A stretch of 33,721 nucleotides of DNA from Mycolicibacterium austroafricanum (GTDB lineage: Bacteria > Actinomycetota > Actinomycetes > Mycobacteriales > Mycobacteriaceae), in assembly GCF_902705885.1 (NCBI RefSeq), contig NZ_CACSIP010000003.1:50-33770 (forward strand). Reading direction: 5' to 3'. Positions 8,624-21,635 of the stretch are shown in pieces. The translations under genes and the position numbers were made by a program. Position 1 is the stretch's first letter, and the number at the start of each line of letters is the position of its first letter. The notes under the pieces are model-generated. The model did not search any database. It saw only the letters and a list, made by a program, of their open reading frames with translations, and was not told where the DNA came from.

Positions 8624-10996
8624 GTGGCCAAGCATCGGAAGGTCTCAGCTAAGCAAACCAACCAGGCTAAGCGCTTAGCGGTAGTTGCGTTTCTGGGGCT
8701 GGTGGTCGCCTCGCCCGGGCTCGCGGTCGCGTCCGCCGAGGCCACCGAAGGTGCGTCCGCGTCGTCCGGCGCCGATTCCGGCGCGAAGCCCGATGCGGGC
8801 CGGAAGGCCGATCCGGGCACTGAAGGCGACGACGCCGGTGGCGTCGACGAGGGCCCCGACACCGGTGGCGTCGACGAGGACCCCGACACCGATGAGGCCG
8901 ATGAAGATCCCGACACCGATGAGGTCGACGAGGACCCCGACACCGATGAGGCCGATGAAGATCCCGACACCGATGAGGTCGACGAAGGACCCGACACCGA
9001 TGAGGTGGACGAAGATCCCGACACCGATGAGGTCGACGACGACACCGATCCCGGGCCTACGCCGGAGCCGGAGAATGCCGCACAGCCGGCCGCTCTGAGA
9101 AGCAATGACCCCGACCCGGTCGGCGACGAGCAATCGGCGCCGACGTCCGTCGACGTCGAGCCGGAAGCGCAGACGGCTGAGATAGATGAGCCTGCGGCGG
9201 AAGCGCCGAGCACGCTGATGGTCACCACTGCGGATGCGCCGGCAGACGAAAACGAGAAGTCGCCGTGGGACTTCCTGCCCGAGTATCCGGAGATCGCGGG
9301 CGTCACCAAGACCGAGGTGGCCGCGGTGGTGTTCGTCGCCGCGGCGGCCGCGACGGTGGTCTCCATCCCGACGGCTCCGCTCCTGACGATCCCGCTGCTG
9401 CTCGTCACCGTTGCCGCCTGGACACGGTTCGAGGAGCTCGGGACCAACCATCACGCCCCCACCGCCCAAGTGACGAACACGATTCGGGCTCTCGGTGTGG
9501 TGACCGGCACGCTGATCGGCAACGACGAGGACGGCGACCCGGTCAACATCACCCTGGAGAACGGGCCGGCGAACGGCAACGTGGAGATCATCGGCAGCCC
9601 GTTGCTGGGTGGCTTCCAGTACATCTACACGGCGAACAATCCGCTGACCCTCGGCGAGATCAACGACTCGTTCACCATCACGATCGACGACCGCGGTGGC
9701 TGGCGGAACCATCCGCTCGGCATGCACGCGGTGTCGATGACGATCGACGTCACATCCGGCGCTGTGATCAACAGCTTTCCGGTCTTCACCCAGCAGGCGA
9801 CCATCGTCAGCACCGACCCCGAGACCCAGCAGATGCAGGGCACCTTCGCAGCCACCGATCCGGACGGCACGCCGCTGACGTTCACCGGGTTCGCCGTGTC
9901 GTCGCTACTGGGGACAACCGTCCAGGTCAGCTACGACGAGGACGGCAATGGCACCTTCACCTACACGCCGTCGGATGAAGCCATCCAGGCTGCGGCGCTC
10001 GACATTCTCGGCATCGGTGACCTGATCACGATCACCGCAACCGATGCCAACGGTGGCTTCGCGATCAGCACGGTCACCGTTCACCTCGTGCCCCCCAACA
10101 GCCCACCCCTGGTCGTCCCGGTCGGGACGACGATCCCGGATCTCATCAGCGGAGTCGCCACCGGTTCCGTGCTCGGCACCGATCCCGACGGCGACACGCT
10201 GCAATACAGCGTCACGGGGTACGGAGGAGGCCCGTCGGCGATTCTCGGCAGCGGCAGCATGGTCGTCGTTGATGCCGATGGGAGGTGGACCTACATCCCG
10301 TCGCTGGACGGTGGCGATCCACTCCTGGGGATCATCGACGACAGCTTCAGGATCTACGTCACCGACGGCCGCGGCGGACAAGCATCCACTCTCATCGGCC
10401 TAATCACCCACGAGCTCGCGATCGACTACGACAACACGGCTGTCAGCGGAGGAGTGACGGGTGCGCTGGCGATCCCGTCCGCGATGTCCGGTCTGCTCAC
10501 CTACAGCTTGGGCGACGGCGCCCCCGCAGGCGTCACCGTCAACGCAGACGGCACCTATGCCTACAGCGGCACCTCTCCGGCGAGCTTCTCGATCGTCGGG
10601 ACCAACGCGTACGGCGCGTCGCTGCCGGTGGCCAACGTCACAGTCACCCCGAACCGCGCGCCCACGGTGGAATCCAAAGGCCTCGGCAACCCGCTACCCG
10701 GGAAAACGGAGACCTGGACGCCGGTGATCGTCAGGGACGCAGACGGCGACACCGTCACCTGGAGTGGCAGCGCGTCGAACGGGACAGTGTCGTTCTCCAC
10801 ACCGGTCGACATCACCGACCCGTTGAGCGGTGCCAGGACCAGCAGTCGGACCGTGACCTACAAGTCGAACGGCGGCAGTGACGGCAGCGTCATTCCGCCG
10901 CAGCTGCCCTCCAATGGCCCCTCCGACACGATTCACATCACGGTCACCGACTCGAAGGGGCTGTCGACGACGTTCACGCTGTCCTACCCGGTCTGA
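8624..10996 (+). CDS. Large secreted protein with acidic nonapeptide repeats and Ig/cadherin-like (tandem-95 type) domains
   Basis: A 790-residue protein starting at GTG 8624, with GAGGAG six bases upstream. Residues 1-40 are a long Sec signal peptide: a basic start (MAKHRKVSAKQTNQAKR), a hydrophobic core and an AVASAEA cleavage region. Residues 78-140 are seven copies of a nine-residue acidic repeat, PDTDE[AV]DE[DG]. A Pro/Glu-rich linker follows, then a hydrophobic stretch near 231-270 that may be a membrane segment. From about 280 onward come several beta-rich repeats with DxDGDP motifs (NDEDGDPV, TDPDGDTL, RDADGDTV) typical of VCBS/tandem-95 or cadherin-like domains. The Asp-rich loops suggest calcium binding (inference). 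It lies between ribC and ribBA, where I recall only short hypotheticals in M. tuberculosis. Its function is unknown; a surface adhesin or cell-wall role is plausible. Confidence 0.82.
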   Translation: MAKHRKVSAKQTNQAKRLAVVAFLGLVVASPGLAVASAEATEGASASSGADSGAKPDAGRKADPGTEGDDAGGVDEGPDTGGVDEDPDTDEADEDPDTDEVDEDPDTDEADEDPDTDEVDEGPDTDEVDEDPDTDEVDDDTDPGPTPEPENAAQPAALRSNDPDPVGDEQSAPTSVDVEPEAQTAEIDEPAAEAPSTLMVTTADAPADENEKSPWDFLPEYPEIAGVTKTEVAAVVFVAAAAATVVSIPTAPLLTIPLLLVTVAAWTRFEELGTNHHAPTAQVTNTIRALGVVTGTLIGNDEDGDPVNITLENGPANGNVEIIGSPLLGGFQYIYTANNPLTLGEINDSFTITIDDRGGWRNHPLGMHAVSMTIDVTSGAVINSFPVFTQQATIVSTDPETQQMQGTFAATDPDGTPLTFTGFAVSSLLGTTVQVSYDEDGNGTFTYTPSDEAIQAAALDILGIGDLITITATDANGGFAISTVTVHLVPPNSPPLVVPVGTTIPDLISGVATGSVLGTDPDGDTLQYSVTGYGGGPSAILGSGSMVVVDADGRWTYIPSLDGGDPLLGIIDDSFRIYVTDGRGGQASTLIGLITHELAIDYDNTAVSGGVTGALAIPSAMSGLLTYSLGDGAPAGVTVNADGTYAYSGTSPASFSIVGTNAYGASLPVANVTVTPNRAPTVESKGLGNPLPGKTETWTPVIVRDADGDTVTWSGSASNGTVSFSTPVDITDPLSGARTSSRTVTYKSNGGSDGSVIPPQLPSNGPSDTIHITVTDSKGLSTTFTLSYPV
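8855..9043 (+). repeat. Seven tandem 27-bp repeats encoding PDTDE[AV]DE[DG]
   Basis: Seven in-frame 27-bp units run without interruption, each encoding a nonapeptide beginning PDT. Units 2 and 4 are identical in DNA and units 3 and 5 nearly so, giving a 54-bp higher-order period. A degenerate unit precedes the array (8828-8854). Near-identity at silent sites points to recent slippage or unequal exchange. Confidence 0.9.
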
Positions 10997-11061
10997 GGGT
11001 CGGTTGTCGCCTGCACATTCTCATCGAACCGCCAGGCAATAACCGATCTCCACTCGTGGTT

Positions 11062-11067
11062 CATACT
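11062..11067 (+). promoter_or_regulatory. Candidate -10 element for ribBA-ribH
   Basis: CATACT lies 51 bp before the ribBA ATG and predicts a leader of about 45 nt. The 122-bp gap contains no recognisable FMN riboswitch. The assignment rests only on the hexamer and its position. Confidence 0.3.
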
Positions 11068-11118
11068 GAGAGGCACTGACGACAGGGTTCCGCACCGGGA
11101 CCGGCAAGGGTGGTGGAG

Positions 11119-13359
<2,241 letters not shown>

Positions 13360-13375
13360 CCACCCCTTCTCGGCG

Positions 13376-13396
13376 TGGGTCGGCGCCACCGACCCA
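13376..13396 (+). terminator. Terminator-like hairpin after the ribBA-ribH operon
   Basis: TGGGTCGG, a 5-nt loop, then CCGACCCA: a perfect 8-bp GC-rich stem 16 bp after the PH-protein stop. It lacks a T-tract, which is common for proposed mycobacterial terminators. It separates the rib operon from the uvrC promoter. Confidence 0.5.
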
Positions 13397-13517
13397 GCCC
13401 GACGCGACGCGGACGATGGCGGACAAGCCGCTGGACTGATCGCCGAGGTCCACCTGTCTCGTGGACCAGAACCGCATCATTCGGCGGTAGTCGACCAGCC
13501 GCGTCGGTACACCGCAG

Positions 13518-13523
13518 TAACCT
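13518..13523 (+). promoter_or_regulatory. -10 element of leaderless uvrC promoter
   Basis: TAACCT (TANNNT) is followed by 7 nt and the uvrC GTG, so the operon uvrC-rapZ-yvcK-whiA probably begins with a leaderless codon. Confidence 0.55.
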
Positions 13524-13530
13524 GGGTTGC

Positions 13531-15567
13531 GTGCCCGATCCAGCGACGTACCGACCCGCTCCTGGATCGATTCCCGTCCAACCCGGCGTCTACCGGTTCC
13601 GGGATCCGCACGGCCGGGTCATCTACGTGGGCAAGGCCAAGAGCCTGCGCAGCCGGCTCAACTCCTATTTCGCCGACATCGGCGGCCTGGCGCCGCGGAC
13701 CCGGCAGATGGTCAGCACCGCGGCAGCGGTCGAGTGGACGGTCGTCAACACCGAAGTGGAGGCGCTGCAACTCGAGTACAACTGGATCAAGGAGTTCGAC
13801 CCGCGATTCAACATCCGCTACCGCGACGACAAGTCCTATCCGGTGCTGGCGGTGACTCTCAACGAGGAGTATCCCCGGCTGATGGTCTATCGCGGTCCGC
13901 GCCGCAAGGGCGTGCGCTACTTCGGCCCGTACTCGCATGCCTGGGCGATCCGCGAAACCCTCGACCTGCTGACCCGGGTGTTTCCCGCCCGAACCTGCTC
14001 GGCGGGAGTGTTCAAGCGGCACACGCAGATTGATCGCCCATGTCTTCTCGGCTACATCGACAAGTGTTCTGCGCCGTGCATCGGCCGCGTCAGTGCGCAG
14101 GAGCACCGGCGGATCGTCCTGGACTTCTGCGACTTCCTCGCGGGCAAGACCGACCGGCTCGTCCGTGAGATGGAACAGCAGATGAGCGCTGCGGCCGCGG
14201 ATCTGGACTTCGAGCGGGCCGCCAGGCTGCGCGACGACATCTCCGCGTTGCGGCGGGCGCTCGAGAAGCAGGCGGTGGTGTTGGGGGACGGCACCGATGC
14301 CGACGTCGTCGCCTTCGCTGACGATGCGTTGGAGGCGGCCGTTCAGGTATTCCACGTGCGGGGTGGGCGCGTCCGCGGGCAACGCGGGTGGATCATCGAA
14401 AAGTCCGGGGAACCGGGCGAATCCACTCCCGAGTATCTGGTCGAACAGTTCGTCACACAGTTCTACGGAGACCAGGCCGAGCTGACTGCTGCGGGCGCCG
14501 CCGGAATGGATGAGGCGACCAATCCGGTGCCGCGCCAGGTCCTGGTCCCGGTGCTGCCGGGTAACTCCGAGGAACTGGAGACCTGGCTGTGCCGGCTGCG
14601 GGGGTCGCGGGTGTCGTTGCGGGTGCCGCAGCGCGGGGACAAGCGGGCCCTGGCCGAGACGGTCCGGCGCAACGCGCAGGACGCGCTGGCTCAGCACAAA
14701 CTCAAGCGTGCCGGCGACTTCACCGCCAGAAGTGCTGCGCTGCAGAGTATTCAGGAGACCCTCGGTCTGGAGGATGCACCGCTGCGGATCGAGTGTGTCG
14801 ACATCAGCCATGTGCAGGGCACCGACGTGGTCGCGTCGCTGGTGGTGTTCGAGGACGGGCTGCCCCGCAAATCCGACTACCGGCATTACGCGATCCGCGA
14901 CGCCGCAGGTGACGGCCGGTCCGACGATGTGGCCTCGATCGCGGAGGTGACCCGGCGGCGGTTTCACCGCCACCTGCGCGATGCCCAGGAGCGGGTCGAC
15001 GATCAGCAGGAAGACGGTCCTCGCGCGAGCGCTCGTCCGCACAGGTTCGCCTACCCACCCAATCTGTTCGTGGTGGACGGCGGAGCGCCCCAGGTGAACG
15101 CGGCGGCGGCGGTTCTCGAAGAGTTGGGCATCACCGACGTCGCGGTGATCGGGTTGGCGAAGCGACTGGAGGAGGTGTGGGTGCCGTCCTACGACGGAAC
15201 ACCGCCGGAGCCCGTCATCTTCTCCCGCAACAGTGACGGGCTGTATCTGTTGCAGCGGGTGCGTGACGAAGCCCACCGGTTCGCGATCACCTACCATCGC
15301 AGCAAGCGGTCCAAGCGGATGACCGCCTCGGCGCTGGATTCGGTGCGCGGCCTGGGTCAGCACCGCCGAAAGGCGCTCGTCACCCACTTCGGCTCGCTCG
15401 CCAGGTTGAAACAAGCCAGCGTCGAGGAGATCACCGCGGTCCCCGGCATCGGCGCCACCACGGCGCGGGCGGTGCTCGAGGCGCTGGGCGTGGCCGACCC
15501 GGAAACCGTTTCGGAGGCGCCCGCCGCGGATATCGGCAATGATCAGGACAGCAGAGCATCGGGATGA
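13531..15567 (+). CDS. uvrC: Excinuclease ABC subunit C
   Basis: UvrC makes the dual incisions in nucleotide excision repair after UvrAB damage recognition. The 678-residue protein has, in order: an N-terminal GIY-YIG nuclease ([20 protein letters not shown], residues 18-37), a Cys-containing region ([30 protein letters not shown]), the UvrB-binding UVR motif near 225-245 ([20 protein letters not shown]), an RNase-H-like endonuclease domain ([32 protein letters not shown]) and a C-terminal helix-hairpin-helix pair ([35 protein letters not shown]). The open frame extends upstream to 13375, but the family N-terminus and leaderless promoter fix GTG 13531. It overlaps rapZ by 4 bp. Confidence 0.97.
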   Translation: MPDPATYRPAPGSIPVQPGVYRFRDPHGRVIYVGKAKSLRSRLNSYFADIGGLAPRTRQMVSTAAAVEWTVVNTEVEALQLEYNWIKEFDPRFNIRYRDDKSYPVLAVTLNEEYPRLMVYRGPRRKGVRYFGPYSHAWAIRETLDLLTRVFPARTCSAGVFKRHTQIDRPCLLGYIDKCSAPCIGRVSAQEHRRIVLDFCDFLAGKTDRLVREMEQQMSAAAADLDFERAARLRDDISALRRALEKQAVVLGDGTDADVVAFADDALEAAVQVFHVRGGRVRGQRGWIIEKSGEPGESTPEYLVEQFVTQFYGDQAELTAAGAAGMDEATNPVPRQVLVPVLPGNSEELETWLCRLRGSRVSLRVPQRGDKRALAETVRRNAQDALAQHKLKRAGDFTARSAALQSIQETLGLEDAPLRIECVDISHVQGTDVVASLVVFEDGLPRKSDYRHYAIRDAAGDGRSDDVASIAEVTRRRFHRHLRDAQERVDDQQEDGPRASARPHRFAYPPNLFVVDGGAPQVNAAAAVLEELGITDVAVIGLAKRLEEVWVPSYDGTPPEPVIFSRNSDGLYLLQRVRDEAHRFAITYHRSKRSKRMTASALDSVRGLGQHRRKALVTHFGSLARLKQASVEEITAVPGIGATTARAVLEALGVADPETVSEAPAADIGNDQDSRASG

Positions 15568-16487
15568 CAGAGCAGGGAATGCACGAGGAACTCCATGGCG
15601 AAGGCAACCCGGAGGATATCGAGCCGGGTATCGACGTGGTGCTCGTCACGGGGCTCTCGGGCGCCGGTCGGGGCACCGCGGCAAAGGTGCTCGAAGACCT
15701 GGGCTGGTACGTCGCCGACAATCTGCCGCCCGAACTGATCGCGCGGATGGTCGAGTTGGGGCTGGCCGCGGGATCACGCATCACCCAGCTCGCCGTGGTG
15801 ATGGATGTTCGATCGCGGGGCTTCACCGGCGATCTCGACTGGGTGCGCTCCGATCTGGCCACGCGCAACATCACCCCGCGGGTGCTGTTCCTGGATTCCT
15901 CCGACGACATCCTGGTGCGCCGCTACGAGCAGAACCGCCGCAGTCATCCGCTGCAGGGAAACCAGACCCTCGCAGAGGGCATCGCCGCGGAACGGGCGAT
16001 GCTGGCCCCGGTGCGCGCGGCCGCCGATCTGGTGATCGACACCTCGGCCCTGTCGGTTCCCGCGCTGCGGGAGAGCATCGAGCGGGCCTTCGGCGGCGAG
16101 ACCGTCGACCACACCAACGTCACCGTGGAGTCCTTCGGCTACAAGTACGGCCTGCCCATGGACGCAGACACCGTGATGGACGTCCGGTTCCTGCCCAACC
16201 CGCACTGGGTCGACAATTTGCGCCCGCACTCCGGTCAGCATCCAGACGTCCGCGACTACGTACTTGGCCAACCCGGCGCCGTGGAGTTCCTCGACTCCTA
16301 CCATCAGCTGTTGGACGTCGTGATCGACGGATACCGGCGGGAGGGGAAGCGCTACATGACCGTCGCCATCGGCTGCACCGGCGGTAAGCATCGCAGCGTG
16401 GCGATGGCCGAGGCGTTGGCGGCCCGGCTGGAGCACGGCGCGGCGCTGACGGTGCGGGTGTTGCACCGGGATCTGGGGCGCGAATGA
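15564..16487 (+). CDS. rapZ: RNase adapter RapZ / YvcJ family nucleotide-binding protein
   Basis: A 307-residue P-loop protein, the homologue of Rv1421. The N-terminal nucleotide-binding domain has [11 protein letters not shown] at 30-40, where the usual P-loop lysine is arginine. The [11 protein letters not shown] segment and the C-terminal [16 protein letters not shown] motif are family hallmarks. In E. coli RapZ delivers the sRNA GlmZ to RNase E; in actinobacteria the role is not settled. It is coupled to uvrC by ATGA and followed 25 bp later by yvcK. The rapZ-yvcK-whiA trio is conserved across Gram-positive bacteria. Confidence 0.93.
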   Translation: MTEQGMHEELHGEGNPEDIEPGIDVVLVTGLSGAGRGTAAKVLEDLGWYVADNLPPELIARMVELGLAAGSRITQLAVVMDVRSRGFTGDLDWVRSDLATRNITPRVLFLDSSDDILVRRYEQNRRSHPLQGNQTLAEGIAAERAMLAPVRAAADLVIDTSALSVPALRESIERAFGGETVDHTNVTVESFGYKYGLPMDADTVMDVRFLPNPHWVDNLRPHSGQHPDVRDYVLGQPGAVEFLDSYHQLLDVVIDGYRREGKRYMTVAIGCTGGKHRSVAMAEALAARLEHGAALTVRVLHRDLGRE

Positions 16488-16512
16488 GTTTCCCCGCACG
16501 CGAGGAGGACAG

Positions 16513-17547
16513 GTGAGTCCCCGCATCGTCGCTCTGGGCGGTGGACACGGGCTCTACGCCACGCTGTCGGCGGCACGCCGGATCAGCCCGCACGTCACCG
16601 CTGTGGTCACCGTTGCCGACGATGGCGGTTCATCTGGCCGGCTGCGGAACGAACTAGGTGTGGTGCCGCCGGGCGATCTGCGAATGGCGTTGGCGGCGTT
16701 GGCTTCCGACAGTCCGCAGGGCACCTTGTGGGCGACGATCATCCAGCACCGGTTCGGCGGCAGCGGCGCCCTGGCCGGCCACCCGATCGGCAACCTGATC
16801 CTGGCCGGACTGCACGAGGTGCTCGCCGATCCGGTGGCGGCACTCGACGAACTGGGCCGGGTGCTCGGCGTCAAGGGGCGGGTGCTGCCGATGTGCCCGG
16901 TGGGCCTCGAGATCGAGGCCGACGTGGTGGGTCTGGAGTCCGACCCCCGGATCGGCCGCACGATCCGTGGTCAGGTCGCGATCGCCACCACCGTGGGCAA
17001 GGTCCGCCGGGTCCGGCTGCTGCCCGGCGATCCGCCGGCGACCAGGCAGGCGGTCGATGCGATCATGCACGCCGACCTGGTGGTGCTCGGGCCGGGTTCC
17101 TGGTTCACCAGCGTGATCCCGCACGTCCTGGTGCCGCAGTTGGCGGCGGCGCTGAGGGCGACGGCCGCCCGTCGCGCTCTGGTGCTCAACCTGGTGGCCG
17201 AACCGGGGGAGACGGCGGGCTTCTCGGTCGAGCGTCACATCCACGTGCTGGCCCAGCACGCGCCGGACTTCACCGTGCACGACATCATCGTCGATTCGGC
17301 CAGCGTGCCCAGCGACCGCGAGAGGGACCAGTTGCGCCGCACCGCCACCATCCTCGATGCCCACGTTGAGTTTGCTGCCGTTTCCAGACCTGGTACACCT
17401 TTACATGACCCGGCGAGGTTGGCCGCGGCGCTGGAGGGGGTACGCAGGCGCGGCATGGCACCAACCGACACAGCCCAGGCGACCCAGCAGCCGACTGTGC
17501 CCGCACCGACAGTGAACGGACCGAGAGGTGACGACCCGTGGCGATGA
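16513..17547 (+). CDS. yvcK: YvcK/CofD-like protein (CuvA)
   Basis: A 344-residue protein of the YvcK family, related in fold to the 2-phospho-lactate transferase CofD. Signatures are [16 protein letters not shown] near the N-terminus, [19 protein letters not shown], and [11 protein letters not shown]. YvcK proteins bind UDP-sugars and influence cell wall synthesis, carbon-source growth and cell shape; the mycobacterial member is named CuvA. The start is GTG 16513, with a GAGGAGGA sequence just upstream. The C-terminal 30 residues are low-complexity ([18 protein letters not shown]). The stop lies inside the whiA start region. Confidence 0.92.
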   Translation: MSPRIVALGGGHGLYATLSAARRISPHVTAVVTVADDGGSSGRLRNELGVVPPGDLRMALAALASDSPQGTLWATIIQHRFGGSGALAGHPIGNLILAGLHEVLADPVAALDELGRVLGVKGRVLPMCPVGLEIEADVVGLESDPRIGRTIRGQVAIATTVGKVRRVRLLPGDPPATRQAVDAIMHADLVVLGPGSWFTSVIPHVLVPQLAAALRATAARRALVLNLVAEPGETAGFSVERHIHVLAQHAPDFTVHDIIVDSASVPSDRERDQLRRTATILDAHVEFAAVSRPGTPLHDPARLAAALEGVRRRGMAPTDTAQATQQPTVPAPTVNGPRGDDPWR

Positions 17548-18521
17548 CAGCCGAGGTCAAGGATGAGCTCAGCCGGTTGGTGGTCAATTCGGTGAGTGCA
17601 CGTCGCGCCGAGGTGGCCTCACTGCTGCGGTTCGCCGGCGGGCTGCACATCGTGTCCGGGCGGGTCGTCGTCGAGGCCGAGGTCGACCTGGGGATCATCG
17701 CCCGCAGGCTGCGCAAGGACATCTACGACCTGTACGGCTACAACGCCGTGGTGCACGTGCTGTCCGCGAGCGGTATCCGCAAGAGCACCCGGTATGTGGT
17801 CCGGGTCGCGAAGGACGGGGAAGCGCTGGCCAGACAAACCGGTCTGCTCGACCTGCGCGGCCGGCCGGTGCGTGGGTTGCCCGCCCAGGTCGTCGGCGGA
17901 AGCGTCGCCGACGCCGAAGCCGCTTGGCGGGGCGCATTTTTGGCGCACGGGTCGCTGACCGAGCCAGGACGGTCCTCGGCGCTGGAGGTCAGCTGCCCCG
18001 GTCCGGAGGCCGCGCTGGCACTTGTCGGAGCGGCCCGGCGGCTGGGGGTTGGCGCGAAGGCCCGCGAGGTGCGCGGCAGCGACCGCGTCGTGGTCCGCGA
18101 CGGCGAGGCCATCGGTGCGCTGCTCACCCGGATGGGAGCCCAGGACACCCGGCTCACCTGGGAAGAGCGCCGGATGCGTCGCGAGGTGCGGGCGACGGCG
18201 AACAGGCTGGCGAACTTCGACGACGCCAACCTGCGGCGGTCGGCGCGGGCCGCGGTGGCCGCGGCGGCGCGGGTGGAACGGGCGCTGGAGATCCTGGGCG
18301 ATACGGTGCCCGACCATCTTGCCGCCGCGGGCAGCCTGCGCGTGGCGCACCGGCAGGCGTCGCTGGAGGAACTCGGTCGCCTCGCCGAGCCGCCGATGAC
18401 CAAAGACGCTGTGGCAGGCCGGATTCGACGGCTGTTGTCGATGGCCGACCGAAAGGCCAAGCAGGACGGAATCCCCGACACCGAGTCAGCTGTGACCCCG
18501 GACCTGTTGGAAGACGCCTGA
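17538..18521 (+). CDS. whiA: Sporulation/cell-division regulator WhiA
   Basis: WhiA is a DNA-binding protein with a degenerate LAGLIDADG homing-endonuclease-like N-terminal domain and a C-terminal helix-turn-helix ([20 protein letters not shown]). In Streptomyces it activates division genes with WhiB; in mycobacteria it is widespread despite the absence of sporulation. The 327-residue product shows the family core [17 protein letters not shown] and [15 protein letters not shown] 17538 is preferred because AGAGG lies about 9 nt upstream. ATG 17544, two codons later, overlaps the yvcK stop in ATGA and is an alternative. Confidence 0.95.
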   Translation: MAMTAEVKDELSRLVVNSVSARRAEVASLLRFAGGLHIVSGRVVVEAEVDLGIIARRLRKDIYDLYGYNAVVHVLSASGIRKSTRYVVRVAKDGEALARQTGLLDLRGRPVRGLPAQVVGGSVADAEAAWRGAFLAHGSLTEPGRSSALEVSCPGPEAALALVGAARRLGVGAKAREVRGSDRVVVRDGEAIGALLTRMGAQDTRLTWEERRMRREVRATANRLANFDDANLRRSARAAVAAAARVERALEILGDTVPDHLAAAGSLRVAHRQASLEELGRLAEPPMTKDAVAGRIRRLLSMADRKAKQDGIPDTESAVTPDLLEDA

Positions 18522-19241
18522 GTGGTGCGCGCCGGTTTGCGAGTGGGTCTGGCCTATCCGGACCCGCCGTTCAACGCGATGGCGGGAGGCGCCGGACTCG
18601 ACATTGAGCTGATGACGGAGCTCGCCGACGCGCTCGGTGAGTCCGTGGAGTTCATCGCCTACGACGGTGCGGATCTCGACGGCATCTTCACGCGCCTGGA
18701 AGCCGGCGACTACGACTGCGTCGCCGCCGGCATCACCGTGACACCCGCCCGCGAAGCCAGGGTGGTGTTCCTTCCGCCGTATCTGATATCCGGTCAGGCG
18801 CTGGCCGTCGACACCGGCCGGCTGCCGCAGGTGCACTCGATCGACGACCTCGAGGGCCTGACGGTCGGCGTGCAACGCGGCGAGGCCGGCGAGCCGGTGG
18901 CCCAACGTCTCGTCGCCGAGGGCAGGGCCGCGCAGGTGCGGGTCTATGACGTCGGCGACGTCGAGGCGGCGGTGCGTGGCCTGGGCGCCGGTGACTGTGA
19001 TGCGGTGCTCAAGCTCGCTCCGGTGCTGAGCGAGCTGGTCAAGCCGCTGCCTGGGGTCGAGGTCGTGCAGCGGGGGCTCTCGGTGGAGGACATCGCCATC
19101 GCGGTGGCGCCCGCCGATCAGGCGCTGGCGGGCAGACTGCGGGTCGCCCAGGCCGAACTCGAAGAGGACGGCACCCTGCAGCGGATCCGGCGCAAATGGT
19201 TGGGAAACCCCTATGTCGACCAGATCCTGGGTTCGCTCTGA
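18522..19241 (+). CDS. Solute-binding-protein-like (SBP_bac_3) domain protein lacking an export signal
   Basis: A 239-residue protein with the two-lobed fold of family 3 amino-acid-type solute-binding proteins: RVGLAYPDPPFNAMAG at the start, GLDIELMTELADALG, a middle LEGLTVGVQRGEAGEP hinge strand, and a C-terminal LRVAQAELEEDGTLQRIRRKWLG. GTG 18522 directly follows the whiA stop, with GGAAG 8 nt upstream. There is no signal peptide and no lipobox; the mature fold begins almost at residue 1. No permease or ATPase gene is adjacent. It may act as a cytoplasmic ligand sensor, or an upstream signal may have been lost. The fold is clear, the role unknown. Confidence 0.82.
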   Translation: MVRAGLRVGLAYPDPPFNAMAGGAGLDIELMTELADALGESVEFIAYDGADLDGIFTRLEAGDYDCVAAGITVTPAREARVVFLPPYLISGQALAVDTGRLPQVHSIDDLEGLTVGVQRGEAGEPVAQRLVAEGRAAQVRVYDVGDVEAAVRGLGAGDCDAVLKLAPVLSELVKPLPGVEVVQRGLSVEDIAIAVAPADQALAGRLRVAQAELEEDGTLQRIRRKWLGNPYVDQILGSL

Positions 19242-19282
19242 GACGTCGGGGGCAGCCCGCGCACAGAGGGAAGGTCACCGAC

Positions 19283-19288
19283 TAGGCT
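19283..19288 (+). promoter_or_regulatory. -10 element of the gap-pgk-tpi promoter
   Basis: TAGGCT (TANNNT) lies about 62 bp before the gap GTG. Initiation near 19295 would give a leader of about 55 nt, unlike the leaderless neighbours. The leader contains a tandem decamer and the GAGGAGA ribosome-binding site at 19338-19344. Confidence 0.45.
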
Positions 19289-19301
19289 GAATGCCGAGCG
19301 G

Positions 19302-19321
19302 TGCCGAAGACTGCCGAAGAC
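19302..19321 (+). repeat. Tandem decamer in the gap leader
   Basis: TGCCGAAGAC occurs twice in direct succession between the predicted gap transcription start and its ribosome-binding site. No further copies are adjacent. Confidence 0.7.
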
Positions 19322-19328
19322 TCAGTGA

Positions 19329-20372
<1,044 letters not shown>

Positions 20373-20408
20373 GGGCGAGCGATGCGACGGGGAAATAGGT
20401 AGACGCCG

Positions 20409-21626
20409 ATGGGCATCAAGTCGCTCGACGACCTTCTGGCAGAGGGTGTGACAGGGCGGGGCGTGCTGGTGCGCTCCGACCTGAACGTCCCGCTCGACGA
20501 CGGCAGGATCACCGACCCCGGTCGCATCATCGCCTCGGTGCCGACGCTGAAGGCGCTCAGTGACGCCGGCGCGAAAGTGGTGGTCACCGCGCATCTGGGA
20601 AGGCCGAAGGGCGAGCCCGACCCGAAGTTCTCCCTGGCCCCGGTCGCGGCGGCGCTGGGCGAGAGGCTGGGCCGGCACGTCCAGCTCGCCGGTGACGTCG
20701 TGGGATCCGACGCGCTGGCTCGCGCCGAGGGGCTCACCGACGGCGACATCCTGCTGCTGGAGAACATCCGGTTCGACGGACGGGAGACCAGCAAGGACGA
20801 CGCCGAACGCCTCTCGCTGGCCAAGGCGCTCGTCGAGCTGGTGGGCGAGGACGGTGCGTTCGTCTCCGACGGTTTCGGTGTCGTGCACCGCAAACAGGCC
20901 TCGGTGTACGACGTCGCCACGTTGCTGCCGCACTACGCGGGCACGCTGGTCGCGACCGAGGTCAAGGTCCTCGAGCAGCTGACCAGTTCCACCGAGAAGC
21001 CGTACGCGGTGGTGCTCGGCGGATCCAAGGTGTCCGACAAGCTCGCCGTCATCGAGAACCTGGCCACCAAGGCCGACAGCCTGGTGATCGGTGGCGGTAT
21101 GTGCTTTACATTTCTTGCCGCACAAGGACTTTCGGTTGGCGGCTCGCTGCTCGAAGAAAGTATGATCGACACCTGTCGCAAGCTGCTGGACACCTACGGG
21201 GACGTCCTGCATCTGCCGGTCGACATCGTGGTGGCGGAGAAGTTCGCGGCCGACTCCCCGGCGGAGACCGTCGCCGCAGACCAGATTCCGGACGGCAAGA
21301 TGGGTCTCGACGTCGGGCCGGAGTCGGTGAAGCGGTTCGCCGCGCTGCTGTCCAACGCCAAGACGATCTTCTGGAACGGCCCGATGGGGGTCTTCGAGTT
21401 CCCCGCCTTCGCGGCCGGTACCAAGGGGGTGGCCGAAGCGATCATCGCCGCCACCGGCAAAGGCGCCTTCAGCGTCGTCGGCGGTGGAGACTCGGCAGCC
21501 GCCGTGCGTCAACTGGGCCTGCCCGACGACGGCTTTTCCCACATTTCCACCGGTGGCGGCGCGTCGCTGGAATACCTTGAGGGCAAAGAGCTGCCCGGTA
21601 TCCAGATCCTGTCCCAGGAAAACTAG
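20409..21626 (+). CDS. pgk: Phosphoglycerate kinase
   Basis: Pgk transfers the acyl phosphate of 1,3-bisphosphoglycerate to ADP. The 405-residue monomer begins [13 protein letters not shown]. It shows [16 protein letters not shown] (substrate-binding Asp/Asn), [23 protein letters not shown], the interdomain [12 protein letters not shown], and the nucleotide-binding C-terminal [11 protein letters not shown] and [13 protein letters not shown]. Length is normal. The stop is 9 bp before tpi. The serine in VRSDLN, where many species have VRVDLN or VRVDFN, is also how I recall mycobacterial Pgk. Confidence 0.98.
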   Translation: MGIKSLDDLLAEGVTGRGVLVRSDLNVPLDDGRITDPGRIIASVPTLKALSDAGAKVVVTAHLGRPKGEPDPKFSLAPVAAALGERLGRHVQLAGDVVGSDALARAEGLTDGDILLLENIRFDGRETSKDDAERLSLAKALVELVGEDGAFVSDGFGVVHRKQASVYDVATLLPHYAGTLVATEVKVLEQLTSSTEKPYAVVLGGSKVSDKLAVIENLATKADSLVIGGGMCFTFLAAQGLSVGGSLLEESMIDTCRKLLDTYGDVLHLPVDIVVAEKFAADSPAETVAADQIPDGKMGLDVGPESVKRFAALLSNAKTIFWNGPMGVFEFPAFAAGTKGVAEAIIAATGKGAFSVVGGGDSAAAVRQLGLPDDGFSHISTGGGASLEYLEGKELPGIQILSQEN

Positions 21627-21635
21627 GAGACTCAC

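Noticed and set aside
8515..9447. Antisense frame with Ser/Thr-rich repeats (SVSGSSST type)
   Set aside because: It is the mirror of the acidic-repeat array on the plus strand. The plus strand has a signal peptide, ribosome-binding site and domain structure; the antisense frame has none.
10997..11118. FMN riboswitch before ribBA
   Set aside because: The gap is about 120 bp and I could not find the conserved RFN core segments. ribC also appears leaderless, leaving no room for one there.
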